Assembly: GCF_040939125.1 (NCBI RefSeq)
Contig: NZ_CP162495.1
Location: 1,240,001 to 1,304,000 of the forward strand
Length of the DNA: 64,000 bases
Origin: Clostridium sp. BJN0013
GTDB lineage: Bacteria > Bacillota > Clostridia > Clostridiales > Clostridiaceae
Direction: 5' to 3'
A program made the position numbers and the translations under genes. Shown here piece by piece: positions 11,221 through 19,386 of the stretch (the first letter of the stretch is position 1; each line of letters begins with the position of its first letter). Under the pieces are notes generated by a model that was given only the letters and a program-made list of their open reading frames with translations, made no database searches and was not told where the DNA came from.

Positions 11221-11303
11221 AAGAACTTATAAAGGGACGTAGAAGTGTTCATTCACCACTTTGAAGAAGCTGGAGTGTTGGATAATTGTTGCATTTGGAT
11301 AAA
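11217..11303 (+). repeat. Dispersed repeat, copy 4 (lacks the 5' hairpin)
   Basis: Begins inside the SIMPL stop codon with TTAGAAGAACTTAT and ends TTTGGATAA. It matches the second half of the full copies (CACTTTGAAGAAG..GGAGTGTT). Confidence 0.65.
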
Positions 11304-11306
11304 AGA

Positions 11307-11340
11307 GGCTGTTGTACTTAGGTACGACAGCCCTTGTTTA
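11307..11340 (+). terminator. Intrinsic terminator after the SIMPL gene
   Basis: GGCTGTTGTAC / GTACGACAGCC stem with TTAG loop and a T-rich tail. Confidence 0.85.
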
Positions 11341-11554
11341 TTTATATAAAAATTAACTTTTTTAGAAGTATAAGTATCTTGAATATAAAAAAATATTTTG
11401 TAAAAAATTGTATATTCATTAATAAGTTAACTACATAATAAAAAAATAAAAGTAACATTTACACTGCTGATTAATATTATAGAAGTATAGAACACATGAT
11501 GAAAAAAAAGGATACCTAAATAAATTATTTTAAAGATGACAAGGAGGGATCTTT

Positions 11555-11677
11555 ATGTCAAGAAGACGTTGTCGTAGATTTGATAGTTGTGGCGGATTTG
11601 GACGTGGAAAAGAAGTAATAATTATAATAATACTTTTATTACTATGTGGTGGCATTAATTGCGGTGATTGTTTCTAA
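11555..11677 (+). CDS. Tiny Cys-rich membrane protein, 40 aa
   Basis: ATG at 11555 with the very strong AAGGAGGGATCTTT leader. The product has a basic Arg/Cys N terminus (MSRRRCRRFD), a GRGKE motif, a single hydrophobic run of Ile and Leu, and a Cys/Gly tail ending CGDCF. A paralogue with the same leader and plan follows at 11869. The size, Gly/Cys content and hydrophobic core recall YjcZ-like spore membrane peptides, but the sequence is not one I recognise. Confidence 0.7.
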   Translation: MSRRRCRRFDSCGGFGRGKEVIIIIILLLLCGGINCGDCF

Positions 11678-11868
11678 GGAGAAGAGTTTTGAATATCTAA
11701 AGAAGTAAAAAAGAATTTAGTAAAAAGATATGTGCTTTTTATTAAATAGTTTTTGTAATTTACTAATCGATCTTATAGGCTTAATTAAAGCAATAAGATA
11801 TGGAACAGATGATAATAAGTTAGGTAACTTAAAATAGTGTATATTTAGGATAACAAGGAGGGATCTTT

Positions 11869-11973
11869 ATGTCACACAGATTTTGCGATGGACATGGACG
11901 CGGAAAAGAAATAGTAGTAATAATAATAATATTATTATTATGTTGTGGATGCGGATGCGATTCATGGTGCTAA
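11869..11973 (+). CDS. Tiny Cys-rich membrane protein, 34 aa (paralogue of previous gene)
   Basis: ATG at 11869 with the identical CAAGGAGGGATCTTTATG start region. It has the same plan: short polar head, GRGKE, a VVIIIILLL membrane run and a Cys-dense tail (CCGCGCDSWC). Six Cys lie in the last ten residues. It has its own upstream region and terminator. Metal binding or a disulfide-linked spore structure are both possible; neither is shown. Confidence 0.7.
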   Translation: MSHRFCDGHGRGKEIVVIIIILLLCCGCGCDSWC

Positions 11974-11985
11974 AATGAATTATTA

Positions 11986-12021
11986 AAAGGGAAACGAAAA
12001 TCTTTTTCGTTTCCTTTTTTA
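11986..12021. terminator. Bidirectional terminator
   Basis: AAGGGAAACGAAAA / TTTTTCGTTTCCTTTT hairpin with A-run on one side and T-run on the other, between the plus-strand peptide gene and the minus-strand regulator. Confidence 0.85.
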
Positions 12022-12025
12022 ATTG

Positions 12026-12703
12026 TTAAAATAATAAATTTCTTAAAGTTTCTGGATCTTTTATTACAATGTAATTTCTGTGAAAGTCTATTATATGATC
12101 TTTTTTCATATTTATAAGCTCCCTTGAGAGGGAGGGTCTCGGAATTCCAAGCTGTTCTGCCATTTCTTTTCTTGTATAAGGTAAGTATATTTTTAAATTT
12201 TTTTTCTGGGCATACTCCTCTAAGATATAAAAAGCAATTTTTTGACGAATAGTTTCGTAAGATATGTTTTTAAGTTTTCTATTTAACATTAATATTTTGT
12301 CAGATAGTAAAGTCATAAAATTATTTAAAAATACAGGAAATAAGGAAAATGTCTTTAATATATCTTCTTTGGATATAAACATTATAGTGGATTCATTTGC
12401 TGAAACTATGCTAGCAGGACAGGTATCTCTATTAGAAAATATTATAACTTCTCCAAAAATATCACCTTCTTCTAGCCTACTTATTGTAATGGTTTTTCCG
12501 GAGGCGAATATTTTTTGTACCTCCACATTTCCTTTTATGACTATGCCTATTTTGGAGCAATTCCATTCTTCCATGGCTATAATTTCTCCTTTAGAGTAAG
12601 AAGAGAGAGTATAATTTATATTTTTTAAAAAATTTTCTATGGATTCTTTGGAAAAATTTCTTGTAAGTATACATTTCTCCAGTGCATTAATAGTGTTTTT
12701 CAT
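12026..12703 (-). CDS. Crp/Fnr-family transcription regulator, HcpR-like
   Basis: 225 residues: a cyclic-nucleotide-binding-fold sensor domain (SKGEIIAMEEW, GNVEVQKIF, EEGDIFGEV) about 1-120, a dimer helix, and a Crp-type winged HTH near 178-200 (RKEMAEQLGIPRPSLSREL). No Fnr-type Cys cluster is apparent at the N terminus. A perfect GTAAC-N4-GTTAC palindrome 53 bp upstream of its ATG resembles the known HcpR operator (TTGTAAC-N4-GTTACAA). With a ferredoxin-type gene on the far side of the IS110, an HcpR role in nitrosative or redox stress and autoregulation are plausible. The sensor ligand is not evident. Confidence 0.78.
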   Translation of the reverse strand: MKNTINALEKCILTRNFSKESIENFLKNINYTLSSYSKGEIIAMEEWNCSKIGIVIKGNVEVQKIFASGKTITISRLEEGDIFGEVIIFSNRDTCPASIVSANESTIMFISKEDILKTFSLFPVFLNNFMTLLSDKILMLNRKLKNISYETIRQKIAFYILEEYAQKKNLKIYLPYTRKEMAEQLGIPRPSLSRELINMKKDHIIDFHRNYIVIKDPETLRNLLF

Positions 12704-12753
12704 ATTAATCTCCCATTATTTTATATAATATTTCCAGACTTAATTATTATATG

Positions 12754-12770
12754 TGGTAACATAAGTTACA
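12754..12770. promoter_or_regulatory. HcpR-like operator palindrome
   Basis: GTAAC-ATAA-GTTAC, flanked by T-G and A. It lies between the minus-strand regulator and the plus-strand sequence leading to the IS110 element. A TATAAT on the minus strand downstream fits a promoter whose upstream part overlaps the palindrome. Confidence 0.55.
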
Positions 12771-12985
12771 GATATTAAAATTATATTCTATTATAATGAA
12801 TACATCAAGATAAGACCAGCTAGTAAAAGTCAATAGTTAATTTAAAAAATTTATTTACTAAATTTAAGAGCAAAAAAGAGCATGGCAAACAAACCATAAA
12901 AAAATACGAACTATGGCAAATTTTTACTAAAACTAAATTGGAAATAATTTATCCAATTTGGACCATAATTAATTTGTCTAAGTGG

Positions 12986-14284
12986 TTAAGAAACTGATCT
13001 TGAAAAATTAGTAACATACATTTGGTTGTGCAGTTTTGGTTCACGAATTTCATAAGGCTTTTGATCTCTAAGAACTGCAAATATGTACTTTACAAGTTTG
13101 TGCATAATTGCACAAAGAGCAACTTTCTTCTTCTTACCATTTAAGTTTTTATTGCGATACTGGTAAAGAACACTGTTAATTGGTTTACCAGTTTTGGATT
13201 TTCTTATTGATGCAAGAGCAGCAGCATAAAGTGCTCTTCTACCAAAGCGTGTACCACGCTTGGACATTTTATTTTGGTCACTATTAAATTTCCCGGATTG
13301 ACTAACTGAAGGGTCAATTCCAAAGAAAGCAACCATTTCTTTTGGATGCTTGAACCTTGTAGGATCGCCTATTTCACTCATTATGGTTACAGCTGTAATA
13401 AAGCCTATACCTTTGAAAGAAAGAAGCAATGCTATGTTGTTCTTAAATGAAGCAGGTGTTGAGTCATTTTTAACTGCTGATTCTATTTCATTTACTAGAG
13501 TTTCAATTTGTTCATTAATGATGTTTAAAAGCTTTATATTTATGCCTATAGTTACTTTAAAGGAATTATTGGTTATTCCTATTTGTACAGCACTTAGTGC
13601 AGCGTTTAAAAGTTTGTTATATGTGTTTGTACACCAGTCAATTGATTTACAAGAATTTTCCTTTAGTAAAGCAATTAAATCATCTTTTGGTGCATCAACA
13701 ATTGCTTTAGGGGATGAAAATTTACTTAAAACTGCTAATGAAGTAACACCAGCTACGTCAGAAAAAACATTATGATATCCAGGAAAAAACGTTCTAAGAT
13801 CAGAAGATAACTTTTTCTTGAACTGGGAACGGTTATCTATAAGGCTGTAGTAATCACGACAAAGTGATCTTACAGCAAATATTGGGATATCTAAATAATC
13901 AGACATTTTTATATTTTGAAATTTTGCTATGTTTGCAATAGTTAAGGCATCCATTTTATCATTTTTCACTTTTCTTATTCCTAAATTTTTGTTACTATTA
14001 GTAATAAGAGGATTTATAACGAAAGTTTCTAATTCGTTATTCTTTAGGAAGTGGAAAAGAGTTAAATGGTAAACACCAGTTGATTCCATGAAAAGTGATG
14101 GTTTCATGGAGAACTCTTTTTCCACTTTTCTCATTTCTTTGAGAAGATAAGAGAAACCATCAGAAGTGTGCATTATCTTGAAAGCCTTTCTATAAACTGC
14201 TCCATCAGGGGCTAGTATTGCAACCATAGAATAATCAGCAGAAACATCGATACCTACTACAGGTAAATTAAAAAATTTTGACAT
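12986..14284 (-). CDS. IS110-family transposase (DEDD)
   Basis: 432 residues, full length. The N-terminal RuvC-like DEDD domain is intact: VGIDVSADYS (first Asp), FMESTGVYH (Glu), KNDKMDALTIAN (last Asp pair). The C-terminal Transposase_20 domain has LSFKGIGFITA, EIGDPTRF, AFFGIDPSVSQSGK and a conserved Ser nearby. The minus-strand leader is long and structured, as expected for an IS110-group element with its bridge RNA upstream of the gene. Confidence 0.92.
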   Translation of the reverse strand: MSKFFNLPVVGIDVSADYSMVAILAPDGAVYRKAFKIMHTSDGFSYLLKEMRKVEKEFSMKPSLFMESTGVYHLTLFHFLKNNELETFVINPLITNSNKNLGIRKVKNDKMDALTIANIAKFQNIKMSDYLDIPIFAVRSLCRDYYSLIDNRSQFKKKLSSDLRTFFPGYHNVFSDVAGVTSLAVLSKFSSPKAIVDAPKDDLIALLKENSCKSIDWCTNTYNKLLNAALSAVQIGITNNSFKVTIGINIKLLNIINEQIETLVNEIESAVKNDSTPASFKNNIALLLSFKGIGFITAVTIMSEIGDPTRFKHPKEMVAFFGIDPSVSQSGKFNSDQNKMSKRGTRFGRRALYAAALASIRKSKTGKPINSVLYQYRNKNLNGKKKKVALCAIMHKLVKYIFAVLRDQKPYEIREPKLHNQMYVTNFSRSVS

Positions 14285-14296
14285 TGTAAATATCTC

Positions 14297-14490
14297 CTTT
14301 TCATATATTTTTGAAGATAGAACAGAGTATCCATACCTAACAGTGAGCTAACAACCTCGTTTGTGACACGAGTAATTCTTCCGCAAGGGAAGAAACTCAA
14401 CCAGCTAAACATCTAATCTCACTGATGGAATGATACGCTTTTTCACGGGTATAGGAACTCCGAAGGAGTCCTCCCAGGAGGAATACATCT
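14297..14490 (-). ncRNA. Candidate IS110 bridge RNA in the transposase leader
   Basis: Upstream of the transposase start lies about 200 nt without an ORF and with compact pairing: a 7-bp stem TTCTTCC/GGAAGAA (14376-14394), CTCGT/ACGAG (14356-14372), both enclosed by CAGTGAG (14341-14347) with CTCACTG (14418-14424), and GGAACTCC/GGAGTCC plus CCTCC/GGAGG hairpins near 14454-14481. IS110-group elements are known to encode a bridge RNA here that pairs with target and donor DNA. The ends and guide loops cannot be assigned without comparing insertion sites. Confidence 0.6.
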
Positions 14491-14503
14491 AACCTCTATT
14501 CAG

Positions 14504-14629
14504 AAGATATTATACAATGATTTAACTATTAATCAAGTTACCCTTGTGGAAGATACACTCTTATTATTTTTAGACTTACTAAAGGATATTGCAATTTCCA
14601 GAACGGAACTTGAGATGTACGAACAATAA
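14504..14629 (+). pseudogene. Possible gene tail cut off by the IS110 insertion
   Basis: The frame ending at TAA 14627-14629 is open for at least 41 codons and reads as protein (LVEDTLLLFLDLLKDIAISRTELEMYEQ region) but lacks a start. It directly abuts the IS110 leader, so it may be the 3' end of an interrupted gene. I do not recognise the family and saw no matching 5' part left of the element. Confidence 0.3.
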
Positions 14630-14716
14630 TTAATTTATATTTATAAATATCCGTTAGTAGAGATGATCTAATCTCTATTGATTGGTACAACTATATTATA
14701 CGAGGGAGGAATAATG

Positions 14717-15463
14717 ATGATAAGAAAAATTGTTAATATAAATGAAGAAAAATGTAATGGCTGTGGATTGTGTGCTAAGGCATGCCATGAAAATGCCATA
14801 GAATTGGTAGATGGGAAAGCACGACTTATAAGTGATGAATATTGTGATGGATTGGGAGATTGCCTTCCAGAGTGTCCCACTGGTGCTATAAGTATAATTG
14901 AAAGGGAAAGTAAAGCATATGATGAGGAGCTTGTTACAAAGAGAATTGAAGAAATCAAAAAATTGAAAGAACAAAAACCAATGCCCTGTGGATGTCCAGG
15001 TACAGCTGCAAAAAAAATAAAGAGAAATTACCATGAAGATAAAGTAAAGATGAAAAATACAGAGAATACATCAGATGCATTAAAGAGTACATCTGAATTA
15101 AATCAATGGCCTGTTCAATTAAAACTTATAAATAGCAATGCTGACTATCTCAAAGAGGCAAACTTACTTGTAGCTGCTGATTGTACTGCTTATGCCTACG
15201 GTAATTTTCATAAGGATTTCATAAAGGATCATATTACGGTAATAGGATGTCCTAAATTAGATGATATAAAATATTATGAGGATAAATTTATAGAAATTAT
15301 AACAAATAATTGCTTAAAAAGTATAACTGTAGTCAGAATGGAAGTGCCCTGCTGTAGTGGTATTGTAAATGCAGTTAAAAATGCCATGTTAAAAACACAA
15401 ACTATACTTCCCTACAGAGAAGTTATAATATCTACAGAGGGAAATATTATTTTTAACTCTTAA
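14717..15463 (+). CDS. 4Fe-4S ferredoxin-domain protein (FrdX-like)
   Basis: 248 residues from the ATG at 14717 (an ATG also lies at 14714); GGGAGG at 14704-14709 supports either. The N terminus has a Cys cluster CNGCGLCAKAC and a second, C..(gap)..CLPECPTG, typical of a two-cluster ferredoxin. The rest has further Cys (CGCPG, CTAY, VPCCSG) and resembles clostridial proteins encoded beside hybrid-cluster protein genes and named FrdX in HcpR regulons. Electron transfer is supported by the motifs; the HcpR link is inferred from context. The gene overlaps convergent iadA by 4 bp. Confidence 0.78.
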   Translation: MIRKIVNINEEKCNGCGLCAKACHENAIELVDGKARLISDEYCDGLGDCLPECPTGAISIIERESKAYDEELVTKRIEEIKKLKEQKPMPCGCPGTAAKKIKRNYHEDKVKMKNTENTSDALKSTSELNQWPVQLKLINSNADYLKEANLLVAADCTAYAYGNFHKDFIKDHITVIGCPKLDDIKYYEDKFIEIITNNCLKSITVVRMEVPCCSGIVNAVKNAMLKTQTILPYREVIISTEGNIIFNS

Positions 15464-16626
15464 CTATTTTCAAAGGTTCCGTAAACTACAGGTTTATAAT
15501 TTTGAACCATTACTTTACCCTTGCTTATAACAGTATTAATATTTAATTTATTGTCTAATAAAATTAAATCGGCATCATAGCCTTCAGTTATTTTGCCTTT
15601 GTTTCTCAATTTTAGCAATTTTGCAGGGGAGGACGTAAGGGGAATGAGAGCTAGCTCCAGAGGTATACCCAACTCTATAGATTCTTTTATTGAGTTAATG
15701 TTTGTATTTGGCATACCTCTGGTTAGTTTAGTTAGGCTACCTTTGTCATCAAAAAATGGCATACTGCCTCCAGCATCAGAACTCATTGTTACGTGATAAG
15801 GAGAAATATGTTCTTTTAGTAATGTATTGTATAGCTGAGAGGCACTTACAGCTTCATCTCCTTCATTTTTAATTCCAGTGGTTATGTCCACAAAACCACC
15901 GATTTTTACATATTCTACACATTGTTTACGTAACAGACTATTTCTATTAAGGTGTGTAGGCAATAAGTTCTCAAAAGGTATATTTGAGTTATCTATCAAA
16001 TTAAATACGGCATTTAATCCATTCTTTCCATCACCTACATGCATATGTAATACTCCGCATTTGTCTGAAATGAGTCCACCTACTCTGGTTTCACAGGCTA
16101 AATGTATTAAATCATTTTCAGAAGGATGACTTCCCCTGTGATCTGAAATGGCTATTTCACCGGTCCCTATTATTTTATCTATAAGTATAATATCTCCTCT
16201 TATGCTGTCTGTAAGGGTTCTTGTAGGTACAGCATAACATCCTGTCCAGCAGTATGTAGATAAGCCTTCTATTTCAAGAGCTCTTGATTTTGCCAGTAAT
16301 GCACCCATATTTCTTGTAATTCCATCTGTACCCAAAAGACCTATACAGGTTGTAATGCCATTCAAAGTAAAATCTGTGAGATTCAGCTCGGGGGTACGGG
16401 TATTGAATCCTCCTTCACCTCCAGCACCGTTTATATGTATGTGAAGGTCAATTATACCCGGAGTTGCTTTTAGGCCATTTCCTTCTATTATTTCAATTTC
16501 AGGAAAATTTCCTTTGGGTATATGTGTATTTTTAGATATATAGGCTATTTTATCAAGACATATTAATATGTCTTTTTTCCCTAAAGATTCGGGAGCAAAT
16601 ATTTCTACATTTTTTATTAAAAGCAT
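15460..16626 (-). CDS. iadA: Isoaspartyl dipeptidase (beta-aspartyl peptidase)
   Basis: 388 residues from the ATG at 16626, preceded by AGGATGTG; an upstream in-frame ATG at 16638 lies within that site. It is an amidohydrolase-fold enzyme that splits isoAsp-X dipeptides from damaged proteins. Visible metal ligands and motifs: GIIDLHIHINGAGGEGG (HxH), EIAISDHRGSHPS, GVLHMHVGDG, LLPTHLNRN and the late TMSSDAGGSMP Asp. No Zn-binding residue appears missing. Its neighbours give no operon partner. Confidence 0.9.
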   Translation of the reverse strand: MLLIKNVEIFAPESLGKKDILICLDKIAYISKNTHIPKGNFPEIEIIEGNGLKATPGIIDLHIHINGAGGEGGFNTRTPELNLTDFTLNGITTCIGLLGTDGITRNMGALLAKSRALEIEGLSTYCWTGCYAVPTRTLTDSIRGDIILIDKIIGTGEIAISDHRGSHPSENDLIHLACETRVGGLISDKCGVLHMHVGDGKNGLNAVFNLIDNSNIPFENLLPTHLNRNSLLRKQCVEYVKIGGFVDITTGIKNEGDEAVSASQLYNTLLKEHISPYHVTMSSDAGGSMPFFDDKGSLTKLTRGMPNTNINSIKESIELGIPLELALIPLTSSPAKLLKLRNKGKITEGYDADLILLDNKLNINTVISKGKVMVQNYKPVVYGTFENS

Positions 16627-16707
16627 AATTGAACACATCCTGAAGATATTTTAATATATATTATGGTTTACTATTTTGATTTAATTTAAACATAGAAATA
16701 CTAAATT

Positions 16708-17694
16708 TTAAATATATCCATTTAATCCCCGTATAGAAATTTCTCCAGATATCAGATTTTCTCGGGTTCCATTTTCATATTGAACTATTAACCCTCCATT
16801 TTCATCTAGATCTAAAGCTTTTGCAAATGTTTCATTTTCCCCTCTAATTATTCTTACAATTTTTCCTATAACTGCAGAACTGATTCTGCAAATTTTTATA
16901 GAGGATTCAATATTTTGTGTTTTTTCAAATTCTTCGTATAGATATTCAAATTTATTTACTAAATTTCCTACAAAAGATTTTCTATCTAAAGTAAATCCTG
17001 TCTCTATTTTAATAGATGTAGCTTTGTTTAATATATCTTTTTGAAAATCTTCTTTAGTCAAATTGGCATTTATACCTATTCCTAAAACTACGTAGTGTAC
17101 CTTATTCATTTCTGCATTCATTTCAGTTAAAATACCGCATATTTTTTTACCATTGATTATTATATCATTAGGCCATTTTATCTTTGCTTTTATTTTTAAA
17201 TCTTTTAAGCTTTCTATTACAGCAGCGGCAGCTATTTGAGTAATTTTAGGTATTTGCATGGGATTTATATCTGGTCTTAAGATCATAGATAACCATATAC
17301 CCTTGTATTTAGGAGAACACCAGGCCCTTCCAAGTCTTCCACGGCCTCCTAGTTGTTCTTCAGCTACAACTAAAGTACCATGATTTTCACCTTTATCTGC
17401 TAGTTCTTTTGCTTTATTATTAGTAGAATCTATGCTTTCCATGTGGATAATTTTTCTGCCTATATATTTTGTTTTTAAATATTTTTCAACTTCTTCAAAA
17501 GAAAGTATATCAGGAGAGTCCAATAATTTATATCCTTTTTTGGAAGAAGAATCTATCATATAGCCTTCTTTTTTTAAATTTTTTATGTATTTCCATACAG
17601 CAGTACGACTTACACCTAGCTTATCACTTATTAATTGACCGGATATAAATGTATTTGAATTTTGTTTTAACATATGAAGTACTTCATATTTCAT
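16708..17694 (-). CDS. birA: Bifunctional biotin-protein ligase / biotin operon repressor
   Basis: 328 residues. An N-terminal winged HTH (ISGQLISDKLGVSRTAVWKYIKNL, about 17-40) precedes the ligase core with the biotinyl-AMP loop GRGRLGR (about 114-121), KWPNDI and the C-terminal SH3-like domain. It activates biotin to biotinyl-5'-AMP and loads acceptor carboxylases; the HTH suggests it also represses biotin genes, though none lie nearby. Stands alone on the minus strand. Confidence 0.93.
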   Translation of the reverse strand: MKYEVLHMLKQNSNTFISGQLISDKLGVSRTAVWKYIKNLKKEGYMIDSSSKKGYKLLDSPDILSFEEVEKYLKTKYIGRKIIHMESIDSTNNKAKELADKGENHGTLVVAEEQLGGRGRLGRAWCSPKYKGIWLSMILRPDINPMQIPKITQIAAAAVIESLKDLKIKAKIKWPNDIIINGKKICGILTEMNAEMNKVHYVVLGIGINANLTKEDFQKDILNKATSIKIETGFTLDRKSFVGNLVNKFEYLYEEFEKTQNIESSIKICRISSAVIGKIVRIIRGENETFAKALDLDENGGLIVQYENGTRENLISGEISIRGLNGYI

Positions 17695-17890
17695 ATAGAG
17701 ACCACCTTTTTATATTATATAAGGGTATTATAACACAGTTAGATACTTTCTAGAGGTGGTATAATATCATTAATTATATATTTAATAATGTTTAATTATT
17801 TTTACACTAGGTTAATGTTTATGTAAACTTATATAAATATAATATAATTTGTATATTTTAAAATTTATTATTCAGAAAGAGGTAAATTAT

Positions 17891-19219
17891 ATGAGAGCAA
17901 TATCAAAATATTTGTATGTTATTTCATTAGATGCATTATCTACTTTAGATTTTCAATATATAAGCACTTTACCCAATTTTAAAAATTTTCTGGCTGAAGC
18001 TTCCTACTGTAAAAATGTTTATAGTGTATATCCTACCTTAACTTATCCAGCTCATGTATCTATTGTTACAGGGAAATATCCTAAAAATCATGGAATAGTA
18101 AACAATACATTACTGCAGCCTAATAGAAAATCTCCAGATTGGTATTGGTATAGAGATAATATAAAAGGAGATACTTTTTATGATCTAGCCATAGAAAAGG
18201 GTATGAAAGTAGGAGCTTTGCTCTGGCCTGTTACTGCAAAATCAAAAATACAGTATAATATGCCAGAAATTTTTGCCAATAGATTTTGGGAGAACCAGAC
18301 TATGGTATCTTTACTAAATGGCACTCCTTTATTTCAGTATGAGTTAAATAAGAAGTTTGGTTATTTAAGAGATGGTATAAGACAGCCCAACCTTGATAAC
18401 TTTGTTCATCAGTCATTATTATATACCATAAAGAATAAATGTCTGGATTTAACTTTAGTGCATTACACGGATTTGGATAGTACAAGACATGCCTATGGTT
18501 TTAATTCCAAGGAGGCTAAATTTGCATTAAAAAGACACGATGAAAGAATAGGAGAAATAGTACAGGCACTTAAGGAAAAAGGTATATATGAAGAAAGTAC
18601 TATTATTATTTTAGGTGATCATAGCAGCCTAGATGTAAATAAAATAATTAATCTTAACATACTTTTAAAAGATAGAGGGTATATTGAAGTTAATTCAAAG
18701 GGTAAGATAACTGATTATAAAGCTATATTTAAAAGTTGTGATGGCTGTGTGTATTTATACGTGAAAAAAAATGATTCTAAAATATTAAAGGAAATTATAG
18801 ATTTAATTGAGGATTTTAATAGAGTATATGAATGTATAGATGCTATTTATTCCAGGGAAAAAGCTTTAGAACTTGGTGCTGATAGAAAATGTTCTTTAAT
18901 GCTGGAGGCAAAACTTTCCTATTATTTTCAAGATAAAATTTATGGAGAATTAATAGAGGAAATTAATAGAGGAAATTTGCAGAGGAAAAATGGATACAAG
19001 TTATGCAACCATGGATATTCTCCTTTTAAACCTGATTATACTACTGTATTTATGGCGTCAGGCAAGGGAATAAAAAAAGGAGTAATTGTAGAAGAGATGA
19101 ATTTAGTGGATGAAGGACCAACTATTGCTAAGTTATTGGGATTAGAATTAAAAAATACAGATGGAAAAGTCTTAGAATATCTATTGGATGAAAATTGTAC
19201 AAAACAAATTAGTAATTAA
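17891..19219 (+). CDS. Alkaline-phosphatase-superfamily phosphodiesterase (NPP-like)
   Basis: 442 residues from the ATG at 17891, with GAAAGAGG upstream; an earlier ATG at 17849 has no ribosome site. The fold signature of nucleotide pyrophosphatase/phosphodiesterases is clear: VISLDAL (metal Asp), YPTLTYPAHVSIVTGKYPKNHGI with the nucleophile Thr, HYTDLDSTRHAYG and IILGDHSS metal ligands, and NHGYSPFKPD. No signal peptide, so probably cytosolic. Substrate not predictable. Confidence 0.85.
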   Translation: MRAISKYLYVISLDALSTLDFQYISTLPNFKNFLAEASYCKNVYSVYPTLTYPAHVSIVTGKYPKNHGIVNNTLLQPNRKSPDWYWYRDNIKGDTFYDLAIEKGMKVGALLWPVTAKSKIQYNMPEIFANRFWENQTMVSLLNGTPLFQYELNKKFGYLRDGIRQPNLDNFVHQSLLYTIKNKCLDLTLVHYTDLDSTRHAYGFNSKEAKFALKRHDERIGEIVQALKEKGIYEESTIIILGDHSSLDVNKIINLNILLKDRGYIEVNSKGKITDYKAIFKSCDGCVYLYVKKNDSKILKEIIDLIEDFNRVYECIDAIYSREKALELGADRKCSLMLEAKLSYYFQDKIYGELIEEINRGNLQRKNGYKLCNHGYSPFKPDYTTVFMASGKGIKKGVIVEEMNLVDEGPTIAKLLGLELKNTDGKVLEYLLDENCTKQISN

Positions 19220-19232
19220 TAGCAATGTTAGA

Positions 19233-19263
19233 AGAGCTTATCAGTTATAGGATAAGCTTTTTA
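19233..19263 (+). terminator. Intrinsic terminator
   Basis: AGCTTATC / GATAAGCT stem with a 7-9 nt loop and a T run, 14 nt after the phosphodiesterase stop. Confidence 0.85.
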
Positions 19264-19291
19264 GCTTGAGAAAATTAAACTAATTCCAAAG

Positions 19292-19332
19292 TGTACCGGT
19301 ACATTTGGCAAATGTAATATATAAAATATAAT
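19292..19332 (+). promoter_or_regulatory. pdxST promoter with operator-like palindrome
   Basis: A perfect 12-bp palindrome TGTACCGGTACA (19292-19303) sits immediately upstream of a sigma-A type promoter: TTGGCA (19305-19310), 16-bp spacer, TATAAT (19327-19332). Position suggests a regulator binding site; which regulator is not known. Confidence 0.6.
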
Positions 19333-19386
19333 ATAATTATCTGATTTTAAATCACTTAATAAATATTATAGTAGGAGGAAAATAGT

